This document shows, one piece after another, positions 26,081 to 35,087 of a stretch of 64,000 nt of DNA; positions within the stretch are counted from its first letter, which is position 1; each line of letters begins with the position of its first letter. The DNA is from Planosporangium sp963837285 (lineage in GTDB: Bacteria > Actinomycetota > Actinomycetes > Mycobacteriales > Micromonosporaceae): positions 62,001 through 126,000 of the forward strand of contig CAWIMS010000005.1 of NCBI GenBank assembly GCA_963837285.1, written 5' to 3'. Position numbers and translations under genes: made by a program. The notes under the pieces are model-generated. The model was not told the origin of the DNA, searched no databases, and worked only from the letters and a program-made list of their open reading frames with translations.

Positions 26081-27313
26081 ATGAAGGCATGTGGAGTGCC
26101 CGGCGCGGATGGGGACGTCGTCGTGCTGGAGCTGCCCGACCCGCCGCTTCCGGGTCCCGGGCAGATCCTGGTGGCGGTCGAGGCGGCCGGGGTCGGGGCG
26201 TGGGATCAGCTGCTGGACGGCGCCGGCTGGGACGTAGGGCTGCGTCCCCCGGCGGCGCTGGGCGTGGAGGGCGCCGGCCGGGTGCTGGCGGTCGGCGCCG
26301 ACGTCAACGAGGTCGGTAAGTTCGCCGTCGGCGCCCGGGTGCTCGCGCACGAGGCTCCGCTGCCCGGGGCAAGCGGCTTCTGGGCCGAACGCGTCCTGCT
26401 CACCGCGGCTCACGCGGCGCCCTGCCCGCCCGGGCTGCAGCCGGCGGAAGCGGCGGCGCTGCCGGTCAGCGGCCTGACCGCGGGGCAGGCCATGGCGATG
26501 CTCGAACTCGGTCGAGGGCAGCGGCTGCTGGTCACCAACGGAGCCGGCAACACCGGGTCCCTGGCCATTCAACTCGCCGCAGCGACGGGCGCCGAGGTCA
26601 CCGCGACCGCATCCACGTCTGCCACCGACCGCCTGCGCGGCCTCGGAGCGGCACAGGTCGTCGACTACCACGACCCGACCTGGCCGGACCAGGTATACGG
26701 ACAGTTCGACGCTGCGCTGACCGCCGCCACCGGCACGGCGGCGACCGCCCTGCCCCTGGTGCGCGACGGCGGACGGCTGTGCTCGCTGACCTCCGACGCA
26801 CCGCCACCGCAGCGGGCCATCACCAGCACGAACCTGTACGTGCGACCCGACGCCGCACAGCTGGCCCGGCTGGCCGAGCAACTCAGCGACGGAACGCTGC
26901 ACCTGACGCCGGAACCTCTCCCACTGCACGAGGGGCCAGCCGCCTTCACCCGCGTGGCCGCCGGACAGTCCGGCGGCAGCAAGATCGCACCAGCTCTGGT
27001 ACCCGGCCCGGCAGATTTCGCAGGTGTTGTCGGAGGCGAAGAACGAGCCGACCACGAACTGTCCCGGCCGCACGGTGCGAACGTCGCCGCCGACCTCCTC
27101 AACGATGCCGACGTACTCGTGACCCATCGGGGACGGCCCGTTGACAGGTTCGACGCCGCGGTACGGCCACAGGTCCGAGCCGCATACGCAGGTCGCGGAC
27201 AGCCGGATGAGCGCGTCGGTCGGGGCGACGATCGTCGGGGCTTCGCGGTTCTCGACCCGCACATCGCCGGGGGCGTGGAGGACAACTCCTCGCATGGTGG
27301 ATCTCCCTCCTGA
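26081..27313 (+). CDS. Quinone-oxidoreductase-like MDR protein with read-on tail
   Basis: From ATG 26081 (site AAAGGA). The GroES-like N-terminus (PGQILVAVEAAGVGAWDQLL; LGVEGAGRVLAVGADV) and NADPH Rossmann (LVTNGAGNTGSLAIQLA) show a zinc-free medium-chain reductase. Family similarity ends at about residue 303 (RVAAGQSGGSKI, near 26990), where such proteins normally stop. The remaining ~105 residues are antisense to an alcohol dehydrogenase fragment and are not a real domain, so the native stop was lost at a recombination junction. Confidence 0.75.
   Translation: MKACGVPGADGDVVVLELPDPPLPGPGQILVAVEAAGVGAWDQLLDGAGWDVGLRPPAALGVEGAGRVLAVGADVNEVGKFAVGARVLAHEAPLPGASGFWAERVLLTAAHAAPCPPGLQPAEAAALPVSGLTAGQAMAMLELGRGQRLLVTNGAGNTGSLAIQLAAATGAEVTATASTSATDRLRGLGAAQVVDYHDPTWPDQVYGQFDAALTAATGTAATALPLVRDGGRLCSLTSDAPPPQRAITSTNLYVRPDAAQLARLAEQLSDGTLHLTPEPLPLHEGPAAFTRVAAGQSGGSKIAPALVPGPADFAGVVGGEERADHELSRPHGANVAADLLNDADVLVTHRGRPVDRFDAAVRPQVRAAYAGRGQPDERVGRGDDRRGFAVLDPHIAGGVEDNSSHGGSPS
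26985..27295 (-). pseudogene. Zinc-dependent alcohol dehydrogenase, N-terminal fragment
   Basis: From ATG 27295, with a strong AGGAGGG site: MRGVVLHAPGDVRVENREAP, ATCVCGSDLWPYRG (catalytic-zinc Cys), MGHEYVGIVEEVG and structural-zinc-type Cys in DNTCEICRAGYQS. Similarity stops at about residue 103 where the sequence meets the 3' end of the convergent reductase gene. About two thirds of the enzyme is missing. Confidence 0.75.
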
Positions 27314-27318
27314 TTGTC

Positions 27319-27486
27319 CTTCCGGCTGATGCGCACCCCGTGCGGGAACCCGGCCGGGCCGGTGAGCATGGCGCCGAACACAGCCACCGACAGCGCGCCG
27401 CCGACCTGTCGGCTGGTGTTGAACACGGCAATCGCCGCACCCTGCCGATGCCTGACTACACCGCCGAGCAGGACGGCGGTCACCGG
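27319..27486 (-). pseudogene. MFS (DHA2-like) transporter C-terminal fragment
   Basis: About 56 residues, VTAVLLGGVVRHRQGAAIA then VFNTSRQVGGALSVAVFGAM, match the penultimate region of drug:H+ antiporter-2 family transporters. No upstream part exists on this strand. Just upstream of the truncated alcohol dehydrogenase, so both may come from one lost operon. Confidence 0.55.
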
Positions 27487-27552
27487 CGGCCGCCCATCGC
27501 CCATCAGTCGGTGCATGCCGTGCCCGCCCCAACCCGCTAGGAAGCCCCGTCC

Positions 27553-28617
27553 GTGAGCTCACTGAATTCGTGGCTGCTCCTCGTGATCTTCGTCGGTTGT
27601 GCCGCCGGGATCTGGATCGCCGGAATAAAACTGTCGGACACCACCGAAGTCCTGTCCGAACGTCTGCACCTGGGCTCCGCGCTCGGCGGCGTCGTCCTGC
27701 TCGCGATCGCTACCAACCTGCCCGAGATCGCCATCACGGCCAGCGCTGCCCTGGCCCACCAGCTCGATGTCGCGGTCGGCAACATCCTCGGCGGCATCGC
27801 CATCCAAACCGTGGTCCTCGTCGTCCTCGACGCCGCCGGCGTCCGACCACGCAAACCGCTGACCTACCTGGCCGCGTCGCTGACCCTGCTGCTGGAAGGC
27901 GCTCTGGTAGTGGCGCTGCTGGTCGTGGTCGTCATGTCCACCCAGCTGCCGACCAGCCTCATCGCGTTTCGGCTCACGCCCGGCGGGGTACTCATCGCCG
28001 CGCTCTGGGGCATCGGTCTGCTGCTGCTCCGCCGCGCCGGGCAGGGCCTGCCCTGGCACGAAGGCGGCGACGCCCCCGACAACCAGGAACACCCCCGCGG
28101 GCACGCCAAGACGATGAAGGAGAAGCAGGCCAGCCAGAAAGGCATCAGCACCGGCCAAGCCGGACTGGTGTTCGGCATCTCCGCCGCTGTCACCCTAGCG
28201 ACCGGCGTGCTCATCGAACGCAGCGGTGAAGAACTGTTCGGCCGGCTCGGCATGTCCGGCATCCTTTTCGGCGCCACGGTCCTGGCCGCCGCCACCGCCC
28301 TGCCGGAGCTGTCCACCGGGCTGACGTCCACCCGCCTGGGCGATTACCAGCTCGCCGTCAGCGACATCTTCGGCGGCAACGCGTTCCTGCCGATGCTGTT
28401 CCTGCTCGCCACCGTCCTGTCCGGCCAAGCGGTGCTGCCCCGGGCGCACGACACCGACATCTACCTGACTGCCCTGGGCGCTCTCCTCACCATCGTCTAC
28501 ATGGTCGGCCTGGTGTTCCGGCCGCAACGGCAATGGCTGCGCATGGGGGTCGACTCCATCGCGGTGCTGCTGCTCTACGCCGTCGGCATCGCCGGCCTGG
28601 CCTTCGTCTCCGACTGA
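27553..28617 (+). CDS. CaCA-family sodium/calcium-type cation exchanger
   Basis: 354 residues from GTG 27553 (site AGGAAG). Eleven or so hydrophobic segments with the two alpha-repeat signatures: ATNLPEIAITASAALAHQ ... AVGNILGG (about residues 55-80), and ATALPELSTGL ... LAVSDIFGGN (about 250-276). A charged loop (about 175-205) separates the halves. Family members exchange Ca2+ or another cation for Na+ or H+ across the inner membrane. Intact; no partner genes. Confidence 0.85.
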   Translation: MSSLNSWLLLVIFVGCAAGIWIAGIKLSDTTEVLSERLHLGSALGGVVLLAIATNLPEIAITASAALAHQLDVAVGNILGGIAIQTVVLVVLDAAGVRPRKPLTYLAASLTLLLEGALVVALLVVVVMSTQLPTSLIAFRLTPGGVLIAALWGIGLLLLRRAGQGLPWHEGGDAPDNQEHPRGHAKTMKEKQASQKGISTGQAGLVFGISAAVTLATGVLIERSGEELFGRLGMSGILFGATVLAAATALPELSTGLTSTRLGDYQLAVSDIFGGNAFLPMLFLLATVLSGQAVLPRAHDTDIYLTALGALLTIVYMVGLVFRPQRQWLRMGVDSIAVLLLYAVGIAGLAFVSD

Positions 28618-29113
28618 CTGACCGGTCAGCGTGTCCATCGACGTCATACAAGCGTCCATTCCTGTGTGCCGTGGCCAGGCGGGAGAGGACATCGTCGGCG
28701 ACGGTGAGGTTGACAAATCCTGGACCGAAATCTCCACCGCGGCGCACACATCGGCGAGCTGCGCATGACGCACCGCCTCAGCGGCGCATGCGCCTGGTCT
28801 ACCGGCCACAAGAACAAACAGTGCGGGCTGAGGCGCACCTCAGCCCGTCACGTCGGAGAATGGTTCGTGTCCGAGGACCGATTTGAACCGTATGCCTACC
28901 TGGGGGAGTGGAGAACCTGGATTGAGCTGGCAGGCTAGGTCGAGGGTGCTCGCCGCGGTGCGCTGGTCAGCGTTTCGCGACGCTCGTCAGGGGGCACCAC
29001 CGATCCGCTCCGCGAGCGACGGCCCGCACCGGGCCGGCTGGCTCGCCGCGTCATTGCCGACCTCAACCCTGGCAGGACCCGTCGGGCCACCGGCCGGTGC
29101 GATGGCCCTGGGC
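28618..29113. other. Intergenic region without a supported gene
   Basis: Short open frames on both strands lack family resemblance and ribosome sites. It joins the intact exchanger to the transposon-rich segment and is probably deletion debris. Confidence 0.5.
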
Positions 29114-29392
29114 CTACCCGCCGAGGCCGGCACACCGGCGGGGCAGGTGGCTGTTGTGGTGTCGCATCCAGACAACGACGTCGAGGATCCGCGGCAGACT
29201 CACCGTCGTGTCGAGGCCCGCGTCGGCGCGCAGCTTGGCGAGCCGGTCAGCCAGCAGGCCCCCGTTGGCGCGCAGTTGTTCGTGCAGCCATATCCAGAAC
29301 CCGCGGGGAGACCGCACGGCGCAGCGGACCACCTCGTCATACACCGGTACGAGACGAGGACGTTTGCGGGCCAGCAACTTGCCGGCGGTCAC
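29114..29392 (-). pseudogene. DUF6308-like protein, C-terminal fragment
   Basis: About 92 residues: TAGKLLARKRPRLVPVYDEV, SPRGFWIWLHEQLRA, then LPRILDVVVWMRHHN. This resembles the C-terminal part of the DUF6308 family of unknown function (family call from memory). The N-terminal part is absent; the break coincides with the start of transposase debris at about 29400. Confidence 0.5.
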
Positions 29393-29476
29393 CCAACGTT
29401 ACCTGTGCCGTGCCAGAACTGTCGCACATGGTGTGAGCTGTGGTTCTGCTGGCCGGACAAAAGATCGACCGCATGC

Positions 29477-30397
29477 TTGTTTGGGCTGCTGTACCTGACA
29501 ACGGTTCGGCTGTTCAGCTGGTTGCCACAGGCGACACGCGGTGACGCCGCGATCGTCGCCGAGCTGATGGTGCTTCGCCACGAGGTCGCCATTCTGCGTC
29601 GGCAGGTCGGTCGGCCACGGCTATCCTGGCCCGAACGCGCCGTGCTGTCCGCGCTCGTTCGCGGATTGCCGCGGCAGCTGTGGCAGCACCGCATCGTGAC
29701 CCCGGCCACCCTGCTGTCCTGGCACCGGCGGCTGGTCAGCCGACACTGGACCTACCCGAACCGGCCCGGACGTCCTCGGGTCGGCAAGGAGATACGCGAG
29801 CTCATCCTCCGGCTAGCCCGCGAGAACCCTGACTGGCGGCACCGGCGTGTCCAAGGCGAACTCGTCGGGCTCGGCCACCGGGTAGGCGCCGGCACGGTCC
29901 GCCGCATCCTCGCGCCGCCGGGATCGGAGATCCTCATCCGACGGGTCCACATCCTCGGCGTCACCGCCCACCCACCGCCGCCTGGACCACCCAGCAGGCC
30001 CGCAACCTCCTCATGGATCTGGACGAGCGAGCCACGACGTTCCGGTTCCTGATTCGCGACCGGGACTCAAAGTTCGCTGGAGCGTTCGACTCCGTGTTCG
30101 CCACCGAGAGCATCGAAGTGGTCAGAACTCCCCCGCGCACGCCGCGCGGACTGCTACGCCGAGCGGTTCGTCAGCAGCGCCCGTGCCGAGTCCACCGACC
30201 GCATGCTGATCTACAACGAGCAGCACGCCCGGACCATGCTCGCCGAATATGAACACCACTTCAACGACCACCGTCCACACCAGAGCCTCGATCAACGGCC
30301 ACCCAACTACAAGCCAAGCGCCCTCGCGTCCAACGGCCCGGTACAGCGAACACGACTCCTCGGTGGCGTGATCAACCAGTACCGACGAGCCGCCTGA
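29477..30397 (+). pseudogene. rve-type (IS3/IS481-like) transposase, internally deleted
   Basis: The N-terminal helices (IVAELMVLRHEVAILRRQVG, ATLLSWHRRLVSRHWTYP) and HTH (GLGHRVGAGTVRRILA) are followed directly by VHILGVTAHP, skipping ~40 residues that carry the first catalytic Asp. Two frameshifts follow (about 29980 and 30150). The remainder has FLIRDRDSKFAGAFD (second Asp), a poorly preserved Glu region and the end HHFNDHRPHQSLDQRPP. Inactive. Confidence 0.75.
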
Positions 30398-30656
30398 CCC
30401 GACCAGCAAAATCCCAGGTCGTGGCGACGCATCCAGTATTGGCACCGTACAGGTCAACTGGCGTTCCCGGCCGCGCGGATCGCGGCATTAGAGTATGCGC
30501 CCGCTGCGTCGCACGAACGGTTTCGGCAGGCCACGGATCTCCGAAATTAGAGCTCATCCAGAAGCAGAACACCATCCGGTGAGTAGAAGTAGTCGCGTAC
30601 ATGCCGAGCCAGTCTTCGATCTTCGGGTTTTCCGACTGCAACAACCACCCGGAAAG

Positions 30657-30860
30657 ATGGGCGGTCGAGACCGATCCTGGGCTGGTGCCTGCCTTGTTGG
30701 CGTTGGTCGAGCCGGATGAGCGGGGTGACCCGATGTCGCCGTTGCGGTGGACGACGAAGTCCACCCGTGCGCTGGCCGCCCAGTTGACCGACCAAGGGCA
30801 CCGGGTCGGTGCGGACACCGTGGCTGATCTGCTGCGTGCCGAGGGGTTCGAGCCACCACT
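30657..30860 (+). pseudogene. ISAzo13-family transposase fragment
   Basis: About 65 residues, ETDPGLVPALLALVEPDERG, SPLRWTTKSTRALAAQL and GHRVGADTVADLLRAEGF, match the N-terminal third of ISAzo13-type transposases. It then joins IS1634 sequence without a break. No start or catalytic domain remains. Confidence 0.7.
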
Positions 30861-30869
30861 GCTGGGCCA

Positions 30870-31465
30870 CGCTGGATCAAACTCGACGCCGCGGCGTTGG
30901 ACCACCGCCGATTCTGGGACGCCATGGACCTGCTCGGAGAGGACGATCTCCGCACGATCGAGACCTCGATCTACGGCGGCATGGTCGACCGGTACGGCCT
31001 CGACCTGGCCGGCATGGCCCTGGACATGACCAACTTCGCCACCTACATCGACTCGACCAACCAGCGGGCCCCGATCGCCCAACGCGGCAAGGCCAAGCAG
31101 AAACGCACCGACCTGCGGCTGGTCGGCCTGGCCCTGGTGGTCACCCGTGACGGCGGAATCCCGATCGTCTCCCACGCCTACCCCGGCGACCGTCCGGACG
31201 TCACCCAGTTCAGCACCGTGCTGGATGAACTCGTGGCCCGTTACCGACTCCTGGTGGACTCGGTGGAGTCGCTGACCGTGGTCTACGACGCCGGGCAGAA
31301 CTCGACGGCCAACCACGAACAGGTCGAAGCCGCCGGGATCGGATTCGTCGGCTCGCTGCCACCGTCCGACCACCCCGCCCTGCTCGACATCCCCCGCAGC
31401 CGCTACCAGACCGTCGACACCGACCGGTTCGACGACCTGAGCGCCTACGACACCACCCACCAGTC
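30870..31465 (+). pseudogene. IS1634-family transposase, central fragment
   Basis: Residues read LDHRRFWDAMDLLGEDDLRT, the catalytic Asp region LALDMTNFATYIDSTN, then LVVTRDGGIPIVSHAYPGD and LTVVYDAGQNS (second Asp region). It begins abruptly after the ISAzo13 fragment and ends at about 31465, where the element's own 5' coding part follows in inverted orientation. The Glu-containing C-terminus is missing. Confidence 0.75.
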
Positions 31466-31640
31466 AGCGAAGGCCCGCTTCGAGCGTGGCTCGACCACCC
31501 GGTTCAGCGTCGCCAACGCCAGGTAGGTGCCCACCGACGCGCCCGCATGCGCGTGGCGAGGCACCACATCGTCGACCAGACCGACCACATCCAGACCGTC
31601 CAGGACGGACCACACCGCAGCCACGTCCCCGAACCGCTTG
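31451..31640 (-). pseudogene. IS1634-family transposase, 5' part in inverted orientation
   Basis: On the minus strand: KRFGDVAAVWSVLDGLDVVG, then GASVGTYLALATLNRVVEP and SKRAFADWW. In an intact IS1634 protein this segment immediately precedes the part found at 30870-31465 on the plus strand. The two pieces meet head to head, so an inversion inside the element, or recombination of two copies, has occurred. Confidence 0.7.
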
Positions 31641-31649
31641 TGCTGACTG

Positions 31650-32330
31650 CGTACCGGCGCTTCGGCGAGGCTGTGTCCGGCGAATGACCCGTACGAGGCT
31701 TGGGCGTCCAGCACCAGGCCACGCTCGACCCAGGACAGGGCCTGGGTCGGGTTACCCTGCGTGGTCAGCATGTTCGCCAAGGTGAGGCAGTCCTCGGCGG
31801 TCAGGCCGGTCTGCTGCGCCAGCGCGAGGTACGCGTCGAGGTCGTTGCGCGTGGCGTGCAGGGTCCGCAACGCCTCCGCCCACCGGCGCCGGGCGTACTG
31901 GTTGGTCCGGTCCGACGCGTCAGAGGCCGCGGTGGCCTGCGCGGCGGCGTCGAAGCGGGCCTGGATCTGGTTGGTGAGCGCCGCGAGGCCGGCTTCGTGT
32001 AGCGCGGTGGCAGCCTGGCGTTCCAGTTGGTTGCAGAAGCCGTACTGGTCGGTGTCCATCCAGGTCAGCAGCAGGGTTGCGGTCTGCTGGGGGCAGGCGC
32101 CGGCGGCCTGGCGGGCCGTGATCCAGCCGCAGATCAGGGTCTGGACGAACGTGCCGAAGCTGCCGCTGGAGTCGCCGACCTCCTCGGCCTTCTCGTAGCA
32201 TCCGGCCAGGAAGGTCTCATACAGCGTGGCCGCCCGCGTGGGCGCGCCGGTGACGAGTCGACCGATGCTCGCCGCTGCCTGTTCGAGGCCGTCGACGAAT
32301 CGGAAACAGGCCCGGTCGGGCACGAACCGT
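31650..32330 (-). pseudogene. C-terminal fragment of a conserved actinobacterial protein (DUF6880-like)
   Basis: About 220 residues: FVDGLEQAAASIGRLV, LYETFLAGCYEKAEEVGDSS, GTFVQTLICGWITARQAAGA, then helical repeats with GLTAEDCLTLANML and GNPTQALSWVERG. I believe it corresponds to the C-terminal helical region of DUF6880-type proteins (from memory, not verified). No N-terminus is present; its 3' end is cut by the inverted IS1634 piece. Confidence 0.5.
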
Positions 32331-32339
32331 CCAGGACGG

Positions 32340-32540
32340 ACTCCGGAGCGCGGGTGGCGACGGTGGTGGGGATGCCGGGCGTGGGCAAGACCGCTCTGGT
32401 GCCGCGGTGGGCGGTCACGGCGCAGCCGCGCTATCCGGGCGGGCAGTTGTGCGTTGACTTCACCGCGCTGCGCGGCGGTGCCGGTGTTGGCGCTGCCGTG
32501 TCCGAAGCGTTGATGTCGTGCCTGCGCGGTCTGGGTGCGG
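32340..32540 (+). pseudogene. NB-ARC/AfsR-like P-loop NTPase fragment
   Basis: About 65 residues with Walker A GMPGVGKTAL preceded by ARVATVV and followed by YPGGQLCVDFTALRGG, the signature start of AfsR/SARP-type and related NB-ARC ATPases. Nothing of the rest of the domain or of flanking domains remains. Confidence 0.6.
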
Positions 32541-32744
32541 ACACGATTGTGACAGCCAACGAACAGGAACCCGGCCTTCTTCGCCGACTTCCAATTTCTT
32601 ACCGATAGGAAACCGTTGTGTCCATCCACGGTGGGGTGCGACCTGCGGGTTGTGAGTTGAGTGCGATTCTGGTGTGTTACTCGCCGGGTGGGGGTGCTTG
32701 ATCTTCCGGGTGGGGATAGTGATGATCGCGACTTGTGTCCGACC

Positions 32745-33230
32745 GTGCCCAGTGTGGAGCTGGTTGAGCAGCTTCGCCGTGCCAACGCCGGGTTGCGGGA
32801 CGTGCTGACGGCGCGAGACGCCCAGATCGGTGAGTTGCAGGCGGTAGTGTACGCGCTGGGTTTGCAGGTCGCGGAGTTGCAGCGCCGGCTTGGCTCGGGC
32901 AGTGATGACTCCGGGACGCCGTCGTCGAAGGAGTCGATCGAGGCGAAGGCCCGACGCAAGGCCGAGCGTGAGGCCCGCCAGGAAGCCAGGGGTGGGTCGT
33001 CGCGGCAGCGGTCGAGGGACAAGTCGAGGGGCGGTCAGCCCGGGCATCCCGGCCGCGGGTTGCGGCGGGACCCGGACCCGGCTCAGCGGTTGCCGGTGGA
33101 CCCGCCGGCCGAGTGTCGGGGCTGCGGTGACGATCTGAGCGGCGCCGCCGATGCCGGGACGGCCTGCTCACAGAGCTGGGACGTGAGGATCATCCCGTGG
33201 CGTACCGAGTACCTGCTACCCCGGCGCCGC
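32745..33230 (+). pseudogene. IS66-family TnpC transposase, N-terminal fragment
   Basis: From GTG 32745: a coiled-coil region (VEQLRRANAGLRDVLTAR, IGELQAVVYALGLQVAELQ), the Ser/Lys-rich DSGTPSSKESIEAKARRKAE, GGQPGHPGRGL and the Cys motif ECRGCGDDLSG. These are the leucine-zipper and zinc-finger N-terminal domains of IS66 transposase. The DDE catalytic domain is gone after about 33230. Confidence 0.7.
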
Positions 33231-33390
33231 CGCGCGTGCACGGTGACAACGGTCGCCCTCCTTGACCGCGGAGCCGAACCGCTCCCCGACAGGCTCGTAG
33301 TGGATCTTGGTCTGTGCGGCACGGTGGTTACCAGTGCGCCTGGCCGGTACGCGGTTCCGATGCCCGGATGGGTCCGGCGTGGCCGGTGGA

Positions 33391-33867
33391 TCAACCGAGC
33401 GAGGGCATGGCGCCCGCGGCAAGCTTGAGCCTGGTCCAGACGTTCATGTTGACGACAACCGCCACGATCTCCAGCATCGCGGCCTCGTCGAAATGAGTGG
33501 TCAGGTTGTCGTGGTACTGCTGGAATGCCTGCGAGACCGTGGTGTCGGAGGCGCGGGTGAGGGCTTCGGCGTACTCCAGCGCGGCCCGCTCGGCATCACT
33601 GAACAGCCGCGTCTCCCACCACGCGGTGAGACAGTCGATCTTCACCTGCGGGATACCGACCTCGCGGGCGGCGCGGTAGTGAACGTTGAGGCAATAGGTG
33701 CAGTTGTTGACCTGGGCGACGCGCAGTCGCAACAGCTGGGCCAACTGGCCGTCCAGCGTCAGCTCGGCGGTGTAGCCGAAGGCGGCGGCGCCGGCGTTGG
33801 CAATGGCCATCAGCGGTTCGTTGGCTGTGGGGTCCAGCCTGGTGGTGTGGATCTGCACGTCATCCAT
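33391..33867 (-). CDS. Carboxymuconolactone decarboxylase (AhpD)-family protein
   Basis: 158 residues from ATG 33867. The AhpD-like core has LLRLRVAQVNNCTYCLNVHY with the redox CxxC and distal His, then RLFSDAERAALEYAEAL and DEAAMLEIVAVVVNMN. Such proteins reduce alkylhydroperoxides or act as thiol-dependent reductases; others are decarboxylases. The frame is intact and a GAGAGGAC site lies upstream, making it an island of intact coding in the surrounding debris. Confidence 0.9.
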   Translation of the reverse strand: MDDVQIHTTRLDPTANEPLMAIANAGAAAFGYTAELTLDGQLAQLLRLRVAQVNNCTYCLNVHYRAAREVGIPQVKIDCLTAWWETRLFSDAERAALEYAEALTRASDTTVSQAFQQYHDNLTTHFDEAAMLEIVAVVVNMNVWTRLKLAAGAMPSLG

Positions 33868-34640
33868 CCGCGGTGTCCTCTCCGGGCGTTGATCTTCTCA
33901 CTGTTTCATCGTTCGTGCCGAGATGTGAACACGACGACGGCGTCGACGGGCTGATCCGGGAGCGTCCTGGTCGAAGATCGCCCTGAGACTCTCTCTCGGC
34001 ACCTGCGACAGACGTGCTGGGCGCGCAGAACTTCGGTCTAAGGGATCTTCATGGATTAGCCGGACTCGCTACGGTAGGGACAATCTGCATCGGGCTAGGC
34101 AGTTCCACAACAGCCACCTACCCGAATTGCGGCAGGTTGGTCAACAAATTCCCCGACGCCGTCTACCGCCCGTCTACCGCCGTCTCCGGCCTGTCTCCGG
34201 CTCGATATGCGGCTTGCGACCGGCGCGAGTTCGGCGTGGCAACGACACGAATCCCGGTCATGCCCGACCGACACCGGGTATCATGTTCGGCCGGGGGTCA
34301 ACGAGGGTGACCGGACTTGGAACCCCCACAGGTTGGTTGGTGGCTGTTGCGGGTAGCCCTTGCCCGTTCATGACGGGAGTGGTTGGCGGGTGGCGACCTG
34401 CTGGCCGCGCAAGGTCATCCTGCAACCCCACCCGAACTACCCACCGCCGCCTGACATCCCGGGCCGTTCTCACACGACCTCACAACCAACCCGGCTCCGC
34501 TGACGCTCCGCCGGGTGCTACCGCCTGCCCACTCACGCACCGATTTCGAGTCAGCCGCTGACCGATCGTTACGCAGCGTGGCGGCATTTGTCGACGATCG
34601 AGCACGGTAGGCGCATTGCCATGCCCCACCTCAAACAGGC
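33868..34640. other. ~770 bp without recognisable genes
   Basis: Codon-position GC bias is weak on both strands and no family motif is seen. There is a short direct reiteration of GTCTACCGCC/GTCTCCGGC near 34160-34200. It probably consists of decayed coding or non-coding sequence. Confidence 0.5.
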
Positions 34641-34650
34641 GGTCTCCCTG

Positions 34651-34851
34651 GCCGGGTACGACGACAGCATGCTGGCCCGGCTGGCCTATGTGGACCTGAC
34701 CACGGTCAGCCAGGAGCTTGCGCAGCACGCGCGGCACGCGGTGGCGGCGGCCGTCGAGCGTCTCGACCAGGGCCGGACGTCGCCCCGCGAGGTGGTGATC
34801 GCGCCCCGACTGGTGGTGCGCGGCACGACCGGCCCGGCCAGCGACGGCTGA
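34651..34851 (+). pseudogene. LacI-family regulator, C-terminal fragment
   Basis: About 66 residues, GYDDSMLARLAYVDLTTVSQ, HAVAAAVERLDQGRTSPREV and PRLVVRGTTGP, are the last third of a LacI-type ligand-binding domain. The helix-turn-helix and the rest are missing; the frame upstream (from 34588) is unrelated. Confidence 0.75.
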
Positions 34852-34866
34852 CAATCACCCGGGCGC

Positions 34867-34882
34867 GCCGCCGCGCGGCGGC
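34867..34882. terminator. GC-rich palindrome after the LacI fragment
   Basis: GCCGCCGCGCGGCGGC is a perfect 16-bp palindrome located 16 bp after the LacI-fragment stop. It could be a leftover terminator of that gene. Confidence 0.4.
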
Positions 34883-35087
34883 CCACCCGGTGCCGGGAAG
34901 GTGGTCAGACGGCGGCGGCGCGGATCCGGTCGAAGTCCGCCCGGGTGGCCAGGCGGCTTCCAGGCAGTGGAAGGAGCGGGCCGGGCGGGTACCCGGAGAC
35001 CCGTAACCTGAGCGGGCACGGATGGGTTGCCGCCAGCGGGCGCGTACCGCAGGCTGACGGTGGCCGTCGAGCCACCTGGGAGGCTTC

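Noticed and set aside
25580..27562. 660-residue minus-strand open frame
   Set aside because: A composite of antisense to the CBS and reductase genes plus the real ADH start; only the 26985-27295 part has family motifs.
30657..33230. A composite transposon carrying NB-ARC or DUF6880 cargo
   Set aside because: The flanking IS fragments belong to different families and lack ends; no matching inverted repeats or direct duplications are seen.
34867..34882. Replication origin or attachment site
   Set aside because: A short isolated GC palindrome without iterons, DnaA boxes or recombinase core; terminator is the more modest reading.
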